A DNA stretch of 64,000 nucleotides from Saccharimonas sp963550135 (GCA_963550135.1 CAUVBP010000001.1:40511-104510), one strand, 5' to 3'; shown: positions 26,483 to 35,312, numbered from the stretch's first letter. Numbers and translations: made by a program. The notes: a model not told the origin generated them from the letters alone.

Positions 26483-29053
26483 CTACACTCGCTCGGCGTC
26501 AAGTTTAGTAAGCGCTGCCGTCGCAATATTATCCATAATCGGCTTGACTTCAGCGTCAGTCAGGGTTTGCTGATAGCTGGTAAACGTTAGTCGGAAAGTG
26601 GTAGTCTTGATAGCCGCGTCGTCTTTTGGCTGATATATACCAAGCGTCTGTATCTGGCAATGTAGATTTTCTGGCTCATCCAGGCATTGCCGAACCGCTC
26701 GCAGCAACTCATCATGCGAAATTTCCACGCTTGAGCGCAACGAGATGTCTTGACTGATTGATGGGAAGCGGCTCAGCGGCCGATAATTATGTTCGCGACT
26801 TTCAGCCAGACAGGCTTGCAATTTTTCAATGTCAAGCGAGAACGCCGCCGTGTAATTTGGCAGCTTAAAATTATGCCGCGCTGTCTGAGATAATTCACCG
26901 ACGATGCCTAGCTTCTCGCCATTTTTTGCGACAATCCAAGCACTGCGCTGGCCGTCAAACGGCGCTGGTATATCCACGTCAGACTCTGCTATTTTCACGA
27001 AATCAGCCTCAACGTTAATATCCGCCAACAGCCTATCCACTAGCTTTCTCGCCTTATAAAACGGCGCGCCGGCTCGCGGCTTTTTGCTAGCGTAAACACC
27101 GTCGACAAACGTCTGCTCGCTCGGCAGATTCTCATCGGTAAGCGGCAATTCTTTATCGTGAATTTTGCCGATTTCAAACAACATGAACTCGTCGTGGCCG
27201 GCTTTGATGTTGGCATGAACTTTATCTAGCAAACTCGGCAGCACACTGGTGCGATAGTACTGCAAATCAGGGCTTAAAGCGTTGCTTAATCGATAGGCGC
27301 GGCTCGGGTCTTGCTCGGCGTTTTTCAGGACACGCTCGTGGACGAAACTATAGGTCAAGACTTCGTTGGCGCCGGCGCGCGATAGACTTTGGCGAATCGC
27401 CTGCTTGAGCTGGCGGCGCGGATTTCTCGGCGCCGGCTTGATGCTGCGCATTGGCAGTTGGCGCGGTAGTTTATCAAAGCCATACAGCCGGCCAACTTCT
27501 TCGACAATATCCTCCGGCAGCTCAATGTCGGTGCGCCAGAATGGCGCGATTACTTCAAATTGATAAGGCGTATTTGGCTCGGGTTCCTCATGCGCCTTAA
27601 TTTCAACATTCTTCAAGATACGGCAGATTTCTTGCGGCGAAAATTCTGTACCCAAACGTTCATTCACAAAAGTACTTTCCAACACTAAAACGCCAGTCAC
27701 TGCGCCCCAATCGAAAATCGAGATGGTTTCCTTGCCAGCAGAGCCAAATGTAACTCGCGAATCGCGCTGCATGGCCATCAGGCGATCGTTGCGCTTATCA
27801 AACACTTCGCTCGCCTGCACCCCGCCAACCATACTCATCAGCTGCTTCAGCACAGCAGCATTTTGGAGCGGCGACTGGCCCTTATTAAACCGCGTCAATG
27901 CATCGGTAAAAATACCGTGACGCATGGCGGTGCGGCGCAGCGCATACATGTCAAAGTTAGCGCATTCTAGGACAATATTTTTGGTGTCATTTGAAACCTC
28001 GGTGTCGGTACCGCCCATAATTCCCGCGAGACCAATCACACCCTCACCGTCAGCAATGACGATGTCGTCCGTCGTCAGCTCATATTCCTTGCCATTGAGC
28101 AGGCTAACTTTCTCGCCATCACGCGCCAGCCGCGCGCCGAGCGTGTGCCCGCGCAATTTGTCATAATCATAGGCGTGCGTTGGCTGCGCCGTCATGAGCA
28201 TTATGTAATTCGTGGCGTCAACAATGTTATTAATCGGCTTGCCGCCCATCGCCACCAATTGACACTGCAACCACAACGGACTCGGGCCCACAGTAACATC
28301 ACGGATTGCCACCGCCATAAAGCGCGACACTAATTCTGGCGCATCGTTCGTTACTGTCAATTCTAGACCTTCGGCCTCAGCAAACTTCTGCTCTGATTTA
28401 TACCAATCGGGGCTAGTAAATCGCTGATGAAAAATCCCAGCAATCTCGCGTGCCACGCCGAGTTGCCCAAAACAATCCGGCCGGTGAGTAAACATCTTAT
28501 TTTCAATGTCCAGCACGTAATCATCCAGCCCAAACGTTTCCGCGAAACTCGCACCCGCCGTAAGCTCAACGCCCGCCGGCACGTCGCGCTCAGTGATTTC
28601 GATTATTCCTTCATGATCTGTACCAATATCCAGCTCGTCAGCCGCCGCCAACATACCCTGGCTGAGCACGCCGCGCAGCGGCCGAGCATCCAGCACAAAT
28701 GGCTCGTCGTCATCAAAACTTGCCGGCACCGTACTTTTCGGCGGCAGCCAAATCGCCCACATATCCGCATGCACATTTGGCGCGCCGCAAACCACTTGCA
28801 CCAGGCCGTTCTCATCGCGCGGCACTTCCGCCACTGCGCGGCCATCATCAATCTTGGTCACGCTCAGTCGATCAGCATTAGGGTGCTTGGCGCATTCAAC
28901 CACCCGAACGATTCGCGCGCCGCCATATTTAGCGTTGAGGTCAATCACTTCATCGACGCCACCAAGCTGCTGATTGACCCGCGCCACCAACTCATCCACC
29001 GGCGGTAATTCAAAATTAATCAATTGTTTGATAAGATTTAGGCTGACTTTCAT
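26483..29053 (-). CDS. pheT: Phenylalanine-tRNA ligase beta subunit
   Basis: An 856-residue subunit. The N-terminal tRNA-binding EMAP-like domain (GGARIVRVVECAKHPNADRL, VVCGAPNVH), B3/4 core (FTHRPDCFGQLGVAREI), B5, catalytic-like domain and C-terminal FDX-ACB (YRPLSRFPSISQDISLR) are complete. It works as an alpha2beta2 enzyme with PheS, whose gene is about 6.4 kb away at 35453. The start has TATACT 9 nt upstream and no Shine-Dalgarno. Its 3' end abuts the ThrE gene by 1 nt, convergently. Confidence 0.97.
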   Translation of the reverse strand: MKVSLNLIKQLINFELPPVDELVARVNQQLGGVDEVIDLNAKYGGARIVRVVECAKHPNADRLSVTKIDDGRAVAEVPRDENGLVQVVCGAPNVHADMWAIWLPPKSTVPASFDDDEPFVLDARPLRGVLSQGMLAAADELDIGTDHEGIIEITERDVPAGVELTAGASFAETFGLDDYVLDIENKMFTHRPDCFGQLGVAREIAGIFHQRFTSPDWYKSEQKFAEAEGLELTVTNDAPELVSRFMAVAIRDVTVGPSPLWLQCQLVAMGGKPINNIVDATNYIMLMTAQPTHAYDYDKLRGHTLGARLARDGEKVSLLNGKEYELTTDDIVIADGEGVIGLAGIMGGTDTEVSNDTKNIVLECANFDMYALRRTAMRHGIFTDALTRFNKGQSPLQNAAVLKQLMSMVGGVQASEVFDKRNDRLMAMQRDSRVTFGSAGKETISIFDWGAVTGVLVLESTFVNERLGTEFSPQEICRILKNVEIKAHEEPEPNTPYQFEVIAPFWRTDIELPEDIVEEVGRLYGFDKLPRQLPMRSIKPAPRNPRRQLKQAIRQSLSRAGANEVLTYSFVHERVLKNAEQDPSRAYRLSNALSPDLQYYRTSVLPSLLDKVHANIKAGHDEFMLFEIGKIHDKELPLTDENLPSEQTFVDGVYASKKPRAGAPFYKARKLVDRLLADINVEADFVKIAESDVDIPAPFDGQRSAWIVAKNGEKLGIVGELSQTARHNFKLPNYTAAFSLDIEKLQACLAESREHNYRPLSRFPSISQDISLRSSVEISHDELLRAVRQCLDEPENLHCQIQTLGIYQPKDDAAIKTTTFRLTFTSYQQTLTDAEVKPIMDNIATAALTKLDAERV

Positions 29054-29160
29054 ATTACATATAGTATAACACTATCGTACGCGAGCTAAAATTGCTCGTG
29101 AAAACCGTTCGCTACCGCATCAAAGAGCATCAGCTCTAACTCTCTGCTATAATTAGTGTA

Positions 29161-30111
29161 ATGAAGCGCATCACTATGGTTAAGCACCATCCATGCACGC
29201 AGTTAGCTCATTTATATGAGCATATGTTTTTGGCGACGGCGGCCGAATTCATGTACCAGCAAGGCCAGTACCAGCTAATCGACTACATGCTAGACGGACA
29301 CACTTACCCTGGCGGCATTATCATTATTAAGAGTATTTGGCACTCGGTCGATGCCACGCGGTTAGCCAACAAGATATTAACTTTGCCAACTGATTTCGGC
29401 GAGATGGACAACGAGCCGGTTTCACTAGCTCTGTACCGTTTGCTGGCCGAAGAGCCAAACCAGCTATACGTTGCCGACAGCGGCCGAATGATGCACGAGT
29501 TAAGACAGCTTGACTCTCGGCCATGGCAAAACATCGATAATATCAAGCGGCTGAATAGCAGCACTAGCCAAATCAGCGGTATAATTTACTCGACTAACCA
29601 GCCATCAGCAATTCCGCGCAAACTCTATATATCCTTTCAATTAACACAGCAATTCCGCCAGCAACGACCCGAAATGTTGCCGCTATTTTATGAATACATG
29701 CACTTTTTGAACTTATCAATCAGCCAAAAGCTTAGCCTCCAATTTGGCGCCTACACCGACGACAATCATATCAAATATCACGCCGAAGACATGTCTGTCA
29801 CTAATACGCTGCATCTCAGTGTACAATCGGGGCCAATCCAATTTGCTGACATTATCCGCTGCGTCCAGGCCGTCGCCCGGGATTTGCGCTCGCCCGATCT
29901 GAATCAACGCTTTGTCGATTATTTGCATAGCATATCTTATACTGATGAACCTTCGATAGCGCCCGACATCGACCGAATGCTGCTTGATTTGGGCATTTTG
30001 CTCGGTAGTGACGGCTGGCACGCAATTGCTACGCCAGACAACGTAAACGATGTGGCGCAAGCAACGCAAATCATCGCTAAGTATGGCAATCAGAGCGAGG
30101 TGATTGAGTAA
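29161..30111 (+). CDS. M16-metallopeptidase-like protein, paralogue 1
   Basis: A 316-residue protein. AHLYEHMFLA gives an inverted zinc motif HxxEH (His17, Glu20, His21). Glu97, 76 residues after the second His, is a candidate third ligand at M16-like spacing. It is one M16-lobe-sized protein, not a full peptidase. It shares HxYEH, IDY, GxHYxG-like and DNE positions with the protein at 31475. Homology to M16 is inferred from motif spacing only. TATAAT is 7 nt before the ATG. The 3' end overlaps the convergent gene by 35 nt. Confidence 0.65.
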   Translation: MKRITMVKHHPCTQLAHLYEHMFLATAAEFMYQQGQYQLIDYMLDGHTYPGGIIIIKSIWHSVDATRLANKILTLPTDFGEMDNEPVSLALYRLLAEEPNQLYVADSGRMMHELRQLDSRPWQNIDNIKRLNSSTSQISGIIYSTNQPSAIPRKLYISFQLTQQFRQQRPEMLPLFYEYMHFLNLSISQKLSLQFGAYTDDNHIKYHAEDMSVTNTLHLSVQSGPIQFADIIRCVQAVARDLRSPDLNQRFVDYLHSISYTDEPSIAPDIDRMLLDLGILLGSDGWHAIATPDNVNDVAQATQIIAKYGNQSEVIE

Positions 30112-30340
30112 TACTCGGCGATTCAGTGTTTATATTACCATCATAATAATCACTTGGATGTAAACCGTTTACTTCCGCAGTTTGCTTAAGCTCTTTCAAA
30201 ATAGCTTCTCGCTGTGCCACTGCCGCCGCAAGCTCTCTTCCCAGCATGTCTATAGCTTCATCAACCCTCCTGAGCTGGCACGCAAGCTCACTCGCACGAG
30301 GTTTAGGACTTTCATGGAGCTTCCCCGTCTCTACGCCCAT
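30077..30340 (-). CDS. Small coiled-coil hypothetical protein
   Basis: 87 residues from MGVETGKLHESPKPRASELA. Residues 20-60 (LRRVDEAIDMLGRELAAAVA and the following heptads) form a coiled coil, and the tail is Ser/Asn-rich. Start 30340 is preferred because AAAAGG lies 7 nt upstream; a frame start at 30361 has no ribosome site. It follows the 132-residue gene upstream and is probably cotranscribed. No family recognised. Confidence 0.6.
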   Translation of the reverse strand: MGVETGKLHESPKPRASELACQLRRVDEAIDMLGRELAAAVAQREAILKELKQTAEVNGLHPSDYYDGNINTESPSITQSPRSDCHT

Positions 30341-30379
30341 ATTTTTACCTTTTTTCATCATATTATTCAGAGGTTATGG

Positions 30380-30778
30380 TTATTCGCCAGTCTGGCCACC
30401 TCTTTCTTCGACCCTTCTATTCAAATTATTGATCATTTCTAGGGATTCTGGAGGAATAGGAGCAGCAAACGCGCCTGCCTCTCCAGCTTCTACGCGTTTT
30501 TCGAGATCGTATAGCATATTTTTGGCCGTCTGATTATTTTTTTCCTGAGCTCCTACGATAGCATTTGGGTCTACGGAATTTGCTTGATTTGCTAGATTTC
30601 TGAGCATAACACGGCTTGCCGTCTCGCCAATACCTCGTGCGGCTTTTACCGATGGATCTTCTATATCCTTTTCTGAGCCGCGCTCTATAATTCCTGGTAT
30701 ATCTGGCAGTTCAACCCTAGCCATCAACGGTATAGTGCCTGGCCAAGTTGGGTGAGGATATTGTGGTAATTCTCTCAT
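30380..30778 (-). CDS. Hypothetical soluble protein
   Basis: 132 residues, Pro-rich at the N-terminus (MRELPQYPHPTWPGTIPLMA), then helical and charged (EKNNQTAKNMLYDLEKRVEA). No TM helix or signal peptide. It is the first gene of a two-gene minus-strand unit with the coiled-coil protein. A weak AGGAAA site lies 11-12 nt before the ATG. Function unknown. Confidence 0.6.
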   Translation of the reverse strand: MRELPQYPHPTWPGTIPLMARVELPDIPGIIERGSEKDIEDPSVKAARGIGETASRVMLRNLANQANSVDPNAIVGAQEKNNQTAKNMLYDLEKRVEAGEAGAFAAPIPPESLEMINNLNRRVEERGGQTGE

Positions 30779-30876
30779 ATTATTCTAATTTCCTTTCATA
30801 TTGAATCATTTATCTTTTATAATGTCACAAAATTGTATTAATTACAAAAATACACCGTCGAGGCGCCTAAAAAGTA

Positions 30877-31014
30877 TTATTTGCTTTTCTTGCCTTTAGC
30901 CGATTTGCCTTTCTCTAATTTCGCAACCCGCTTCTTCAAATCACTCGGCTCAGACCATAGAAAAATCACCAAAACAAACAGTACTCCCGCTAGCGATAGC
31001 ACTGTTTTATCCAT
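30877..31014 (-). CDS. 45-residue single-pass membrane protein
   Basis: ATG at 31014 preceded by AAAGGA gives MDKTVLSLAGVLFVLVIFLW, a TM helix, followed by SEPSDLKKRVAKLEKGKSAK and a Lys-rich end. The positive tail would be cytoplasmic. The layout (TM plus short coiled coil plus basic tail) is like other CPR microproteins. No homologue recognised. Confidence 0.6.
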   Translation of the reverse strand: MDKTVLSLAGVLFVLVIFLWSEPSDLKKRVAKLEKGKSAKGKKSK

Positions 31015-31077
31015 AGCAAAATCCTTTCACTCTTAAGATTATTGCCAATAATTATAACAGGATTCAGCTAAAAGCCC

Positions 31078-31113
31078 TTGACATATTCTTCTAGTATTGA
31101 TATATATATATCA
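31078..31113 (+). promoter_or_regulatory. Cassette A promoter with palindromic -10 region
   Basis: TTGACA (31078-31083), 17-bp spacer, TATATA (31101-31106). The -10 sits inside a 16-bp perfect palindrome TGATATATATATATCA (31098-31113). The same design recurs at 34928, 42785 and 44624. Confidence 0.8.
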
Positions 31114-31215
31114 GCTTTTGTAATTGCAGAAGCCAGCGTCTCACTCAAGATCATTAAGATTGAGACACTCCACTTCGCGAGATAATCATCTCGCCCGACT
31201 CCAGAAGGAGTTACT
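31114..31215 (+). promoter_or_regulatory. Structured leader of cassette A (four hairpins)
   Basis: P1 31114-31133 (8 bp), P2 31138-31166 (GTCTCA/TGAGAC), P3 31177-31194 (GCGAGAT/ATCTCGC), P4 31198-31211 (ACTCC AGAA GGAGT). P4 sequesters the Shine-Dalgarno GGAG, located 5 nt before ATG. Leader B has the same four stems with compensatory changes. Confidence 0.72.
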
Positions 31216-31413
31216 ATGGTTCGCAGCAGCAAGTGTCCCACCACTGGACTGAAGCGTAGCGTGTGTCTGTGTTCCAAGTGTATCACGAGACAGAACAACG
31301 CCATCCAGCGCAGTGGTAACCTGCGGAGAGACCGCAAGGGCACCAACCGTAGGGAGCACGACACTAAGGGTCGTAACTACCACGGTCGTAGCAGCAACGG
31401 CAAGCGGCGCTAG
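31216..31413 (+). CDS. Cassette A: small basic Cys-cluster protein
   Basis: 65 residues. The N-terminal third has Cys7, Cys17, Cys19 and Cys22 (KCPTTGLKRSVCLCSKC), suitable for one metal site. The remainder is very basic and Gly/Asn/Arg-rich (NLRRDRKGTNRREHDTKGRN), suggesting nucleic-acid or ribosome binding. No known family; ribosomal L36 or zinc-ribbon resemblance is only superficial. Codons are GC-richer than the flanking M16-like genes. Confidence 0.62.
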   Translation: MVRSSKCPTTGLKRSVCLCSKCITRQNNAIQRSGNLRRDRKGTNRREHDTKGRNYHGRSSNGKRR

Positions 31414-31425
31414 CCATTCCGACCC

Positions 31426-31446
31426 GGACAAGTCGATAAACTGTCC
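31426..31446 (+). terminator. Cassette A 3' hairpin
   Basis: GGACAAG and CTGTCC frame a short loop. Nearly the same 21-nt sequence follows cassette B (35313-35333), differing only in the loop. The T-tract is poor here, so termination efficiency is uncertain. Confidence 0.45.
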
Positions 31447-31474
31447 ATATTCTCTGTGATAGTATATAGATGAC

Positions 31475-32380
31475 ATGCAACGAATCCTTATCTGCAAACA
31501 AGCTACTTCTCCCATTGAGGCGCATATCTACGAGCATTTAGCGATGACCAAATTAAAGCAGATTATGCAACAATTTGGATTATTACGACAAATTGATTAT
31601 TTTGCGCTTGGTACGCACTATTCGGGTACAGGATTTGTCACTATTGATATTGATTTATATACAGAAGAAGCAGTTAATCTGGCGCATGATTTGCGGCAAC
31701 TTCAAGCATTTACGGATAACGAATCTTTGAACCTAGCCATGAGTCAAATCGCCGCAGAAAATGATTGTACGATTATTTGCAACAATCTTGATAGGCTCCA
31801 ACATAACATAGCTAAATTAAACAAAAACGATTGGCAATCAATTGAAGAAATCGACCAGCCGCTTATTATTAGTCAGCTTGCCGAACACAAATTCCTGTAC
31901 GAGAACGACAATCCTACTACGTCGATTAGTCGTATCTCTTGCGCCCTTAAGCAACCGCCAAATAGCGACGCGACGCTGCTAGCTTTATTTTATTATCTGG
32001 CTTTTGTCATTCATGGTACAGTATCCGACACAGCCAATGTTCGTTTGGGATATTATGATCTTAGTGAACATACTGAACGAATTAATAAAAGTACGTCTTG
32101 TATTTGCGACTTTGCCGCACTTAGCAATTTAGCAGACAGAGCCAAACTACGAGACATATACCATGAAGTTATCGGAAAAATACTAGAAAAAACAGCTCTA
32201 GCGCGCATTTCTCGCCGCATTAAATCCTTTTCGTACAACGACGGAAAAATGAACGTTCCAAATATCGATATGTACATTTCAGAGATTGGCGTTGTTACTG
32301 GTGAAAAAACTTGGCAGAAATTAGCAGAAGAAAAAACAATTACTAATTTACTAGATAAAATGATTCTTGAAATAGCCTAG
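31475..32380 (+). CDS. M16-metallopeptidase-like protein, paralogue 2
   Basis: 301 residues. AHIYEHLAMT places HxxEH at residues 17-21, exactly as in the protein at 29161. IDYFALGTHYSG and the DNE at 81-83 also align, with Glu95 a candidate third ligand. Overall similarity between the two is low, so the duplication is old. TATATA lies 6 nt before the ATG. Unlike typical M16 enzymes it has no second lobe, so it may act as a dimer with its paralogue or be inactive. Confidence 0.62.
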   Translation: MQRILICKQATSPIEAHIYEHLAMTKLKQIMQQFGLLRQIDYFALGTHYSGTGFVTIDIDLYTEEAVNLAHDLRQLQAFTDNESLNLAMSQIAAENDCTIICNNLDRLQHNIAKLNKNDWQSIEEIDQPLIISQLAEHKFLYENDNPTTSISRISCALKQPPNSDATLLALFYYLAFVIHGTVSDTANVRLGYYDLSEHTERINKSTSCICDFAALSNLADRAKLRDIYHEVIGKILEKTALARISRRIKSFSYNDGKMNVPNIDMYISEIGVVTGEKTWQKLAEEKTITNLLDKMILEIA

Positions 32381-32397
32381 AATCACTCTATGAAATA

Positions 32398-32913
32398 TTA
32401 GGACATACACTGAACAGTACTGCTCTCTGCTTTCGCAATCTCAATAGCATACACGCCGAGTTTTTCTTTACGCGGCGGGTAGATTTTCTGAAGAAGCTGA
32501 AGCGCTTCCGCTCTATCTTTGGCTTGCGGTACAATTTGCCGCCAGTCCTCAGCTGCCAGCATCTTAGCAAAATTATCGTAGATACGAATCGACTTAATCC
32601 GTACCGCGCCAGACTCATGACTAGTTTCTAGCTGCAATAGCTCGCCAGCCTGCAAGCGCTTGATACTGCCATAGCCAACGCGAACCTCCAGGGTTTTACG
32701 ACCCGATATGATGGCGTCGTAATATGGCTTTTTAATCCTCATTTTTCGGGCGGGCGCAGCCTGACGATACTTAATATTACGAGCAAGCATGGCTTGGCCG
32801 CTAGACTGTGTTTTTCGGCGGTACCCCTTATGCAGCCGCGACTTGGCGGTTTTGCTTTCAGAAACGGCACTCTTAGACGGTCTCGTGGATATCTTTACTT
32901 TACGTGCAGTCAC
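32398..32913 (-). CDS. ASCH-domain protein
   Basis: 171 residues. A basic N-terminal tail of about 50 residues (RPSKSAVSESKTAKSRLHKG) precedes an ASCH fold: MRIKKPYYDAIISGRKTLEVR, then GYGSIKRLQAGELLQL and VRIKSIRIYDNFAKML. ASCH domains are PUA-like RNA-binding or nucleoside-modifying modules. The apparent GTG start lies 8 nt after TATAAT. Target unknown. Confidence 0.8.
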   Translation of the reverse strand: MTARKVKISTRPSKSAVSESKTAKSRLHKGYRRKTQSSGQAMLARNIKYRQAAPARKMRIKKPYYDAIISGRKTLEVRVGYGSIKRLQAGELLQLETSHESGAVRIKSIRIYDNFAKMLAAEDWRQIVPQAKDRAEALQLLQKIYPPRKEKLGVYAIEIAKAESSTVQCMS

Positions 32914-32989
32914 AATAGACCATTATAACAGATCTCCACCTAACTAAGCCGAAAATGAAAAACGTCTGATAGTACGCAACTACTAAATA

Positions 32990-33955
32990 CTATTTCTCAT
33001 ACACCCGCAGGTACATGCCGTACAATTCTTTCTTGTATTTCTTGACGGCTTTGTCTTCTGGAGATATTAATTCGTGGCCAGCGCCGATATAAGCTGGCGT
33101 CGTTTCGTAAGTAAATTCGGCACCGCTGGCCTTAGCCATGCCTTCGGCGATATTCAGTGCCATGGTTTTATCAATCAAATCGTCCTCGCTGCCAATTATC
33201 AAGCCGAGATGCTTCAAACCTTCAGCCTTCAAATCATTGCGATAATTCTGCTTAATAATGACATAATTTGCCAGCGCCCGGTACGACAAATTGCCGTCAA
33301 AGAATTGATCTGGCAGCAAATGGTTGCCATAAACATTGCGCAGCAGCGCCATTTGCCACTTCGGTGCTTTAGAAGCGTCTGGTTCATAGTACGGCGAGAG
33401 TAGTAATACCCGCGAGAATAGTCCATCGCCATATTGCGCCAGCCAGGTTGCCAGCGTGCCGCCGCCAGAATGGCCAATCACGCCCAGCTCGTCGCCCAGA
33501 CCGCTGACTAGTCCGGCGCTGTCGCCCATGAATTTCACCAACTCGCTGGCGCGAACTTGCCCGTGGAGCTTATTGTCTTTCAAGCCGTGGTGCGGCACTC
33601 GCGGTACGTATACATTGTAGCCCGCTTGGTAGAACCAGTCCGCCAGTTCTATCATCCCAGAAGGTTCAGCGCTAACCCCGTGAAGAATCATTACTGCTCG
33701 AGCAGTTTTCTTGCCGTGAGTCTTCAATATCGGACGGCAATCCGGACGCACCTGGCTGTTGGCGGTATCATCGGCGATAACTTTTTTAATATCCGCCACC
33801 GACTGGTTATAATCGCGCCGTTTGATGTCGGCTTTTTGCAAGTCAGCGCTGCGGCTAGGCCATAGAAACGCCCAAGCCGCAAATCCTGCTATCAGCGCAA
33901 GTATCACGCATATTACGATTAGTATTATCTTTTTGCTACTGAGCGCTACAGACAT
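32990..33955 (-). CDS. Membrane-anchored alpha/beta hydrolase (lysophospholipase-like)
   Basis: 321 residues. N-terminal TM anchor (KIILIVICVILALIAGFAAW), then a serine-hydrolase fold with MILHGVSAEPSGM (oxyanion), YVPRVPHHGL, nucleophile elbow VIGHSGGGTLATW, Asp in GSEDDLIDKT and His in IGAGHELISP. The catalytic domain should face outside. Start at 33955 matches AAAGGTG upstream; a frame start at 33970 is also possible. Substrate unknown; acylglycerol or lipid ester is plausible. Confidence 0.82.
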   Translation of the reverse strand: MSVALSSKKIILIVICVILALIAGFAAWAFLWPSRSADLQKADIKRRDYNQSVADIKKVIADDTANSQVRPDCRPILKTHGKKTARAVMILHGVSAEPSGMIELADWFYQAGYNVYVPRVPHHGLKDNKLHGQVRASELVKFMGDSAGLVSGLGDELGVIGHSGGGTLATWLAQYGDGLFSRVLLLSPYYEPDASKAPKWQMALLRNVYGNHLLPDQFFDGNLSYRALANYVIIKQNYRNDLKAEGLKHLGLIIGSEDDLIDKTMALNIAEGMAKASGAEFTYETTPAYIGAGHELISPEDKAVKKYKKELYGMYLRVYEK

Positions 33956-34115
33956 TTTTACACCTTTCATAAGCGAACTTTGCTTTTTACTGGCCGTTGA
34001 TATCCAGCAAGGATTGCAGTATTGATAACCTTTATAACTTAATTATAGCATAAACCTTACGAGACGTTCCTAAATAGTTATTGCATGATGCAGCAAACTG
34101 CTCTATCCTTAATTT

Positions 34116-34238
34116 ATGAGCGCTATTACTCGCCAAATTGCCGCCGTTCGCGCCAGTGATTCAACAGCTTACCGGCGCGAGATTTTTACCGCCGCGGGAT
34201 GCGGGGTTTTCAGATTAGTAACCTATAGTCAGCTATAG
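34116..34238 (+). CDS. Possible 40-residue protein upstream of the CYTH gene
   Basis: ATG at 34116 opens MSAITRQIAAVRASDSTAYR and ends at TAG 34238, 12 nt before the next gene. TTGCAT, a 17-bp spacer and TATCCT stand exactly 6 nt before the ATG, the leaderless arrangement used elsewhere here. It could be a short coding leader that carries transcription into the CYTH gene. No homology recognised. Confidence 0.45.
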   Translation: MSAITRQIAAVRASDSTAYRREIFTAAGCGVFRLVTYSQL

Positions 34239-34250
34239 AAAGGCTACCAA

Positions 34251-34817
34251 ATGACCAAAAAACTACTAGAAATCGAACGCAAACGCCAATTAACCAGCGA
34301 CGCAGAAGAATTATTCAAGCAGTTGCGAGAACTCGGTTTTGAACTGCAGAGTAATCTCCACGAAATTGACACGTATTATTCTCGTCCTGATGTCGATTTT
34401 ATGCAGACGGTTGAATGCTTGCGGATTCGCCAGCGCGATGGTTTTGCCGAGGTGACATATAAGCCTGCGACGACGACCGCGACACATACGGCGAACGACG
34501 TAATCATTAAACCCGAGACAAACCTGCCAATTCAACCCGGGGACGCGGCAACCGCCAAGCAGCTACTGACAAATCTCGGCATGGTGCGGCTGGTCGAGGT
34601 TGACAAATACCGGCGATCATTCCAATCCCCAGACTTTCCGAAAGCAACAGTAACCATTGATGAGATTAAGGACGCTGGAACGTTCGTGGAAGTTGAGGTT
34701 TTGTCGGACGATGAAAATAGCGCATTGGCGATGATTAGCGACATTGAGACCAAACTCGGCCTTGAGTCGGCAGAAGTTGTTACGCGGCCTTATCGAGATA
34801 TTTGTATGGGATTGTAG
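34251..34817 (+). CDS. CYTH-domain protein (class IV adenylate cyclase-like)
   Basis: 188 residues. EIERK at residues 7-11 is the ExExK signature, followed by EIDTYYSRP, CLRIRQRDG, VTYKPA, VEVDKYRR, VTIDEIKDAGTFVEVEV. These charged strands line the triphosphate tunnel of CYTH enzymes, which include class IV adenylate cyclases, thiamine triphosphatases and tripolyphosphatases. The N-terminus and Tyr-Tyr region look CyaB-like. GAAAGG lies before the ATG. Confidence 0.85.
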   Translation: MTKKLLEIERKRQLTSDAEELFKQLRELGFELQSNLHEIDTYYSRPDVDFMQTVECLRIRQRDGFAEVTYKPATTTATHTANDVIIKPETNLPIQPGDAATAKQLLTNLGMVRLVEVDKYRRSFQSPDFPKATVTIDEIKDAGTFVEVEVLSDDENSALAMISDIETKLGLESAEVVTRPYRDICMGL

Positions 34818-34927
34818 CGTCACCTGCCTCGCCAGTCGACAAGAAAATGGCGGCGGATGTTGATTGTTTTTTATTTTAGCATGAGCGAGAAATTACCATA
34901 GGTTTGCTGTAATTTTGGTAAGACCGC

Positions 34928-34961
34928 TTGACTTCAGTCTCTATTATTGATATATATATCA
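34928..34961 (+). promoter_or_regulatory. Cassette B promoter with palindromic -10 region
   Basis: TTGACT (34928-34933), 17-bp spacer, TATATA (34951-34956) inside the perfect palindrome TGATATATATATCA (34948-34961). Same architecture as cassette A. Confidence 0.8.
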
Positions 34962-35064
34962 GCTTTTGCAATCGCAGAGGCTGGCGTTTCGCTCAGACAC
35001 TGGGCTCGAGACGTCCCACCGCAGAGAATCACGATTCTCTGCCCGACTCCAGAAGGAGTTCAAG
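34962..35064 (+). promoter_or_regulatory. Structured leader of cassette B (homologous to leader A)
   Basis: P1 34962-34981, P2 34985-35013 (CGTTTCG/CGAGACG), P3 35021-35042 (10-bp GCAGAGAATC/GATTCTCTGC) and P4 35046-35059 (ACTCC AGAA GGAGT over the Shine-Dalgarno). Compared with A, P2 changes an A-U pair to G-C and P3 has different sequence but an intact stem, so structure is conserved above sequence. Confidence 0.75.
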
Positions 35065-35295
35065 ATGGAATACGCCGGACAGTCTGAGTTTGACGGACTA
35101 CCCGCAAAAGCATTTCGCGCAGAGGGCGTTATTGACGTCTTCTATGGGGGAGCATTGGCTCCCGACGGACCTGGTTGCGGGCACTTCAAAGCCCAAGATA
35201 GGTTCGGAGGAGACGTCATCTATTGGCGTCTCCCTGCGTGCAAGGGAGGGCACACGATCGTAGACTACCAGGACTCTCAGTCAGTTTCCGAGTAA
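35065..35295 (+). CDS. Cassette B: small orphan protein
   Basis: 76 residues beginning MEYAGQSEFDGLPAKAFRAE. It is mildly acidic, Gly-rich, with Cys38-x-His40 and Cys59-x3-His63, a possible metal site. No TM segment. Start chosen by the GGAG in hairpin P4, 6 nt upstream; a longer open frame from 34966 runs through the leader and is rejected. No family recognised. Confidence 0.62.
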   Translation: MEYAGQSEFDGLPAKAFRAEGVIDVFYGGALAPDGPGCGHFKAQDRFGGDVIYWRLPACKGGHTIVDYQDSQSVSE

Positions 35296-35312
35296 CCATA
35301 CGACCTGGACCT

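Noticed and set aside
34966..35064. Longer cassette B protein beginning upstream
   Set aside because: That frame crosses the conserved hairpins, while the GGAG site points to 35065.
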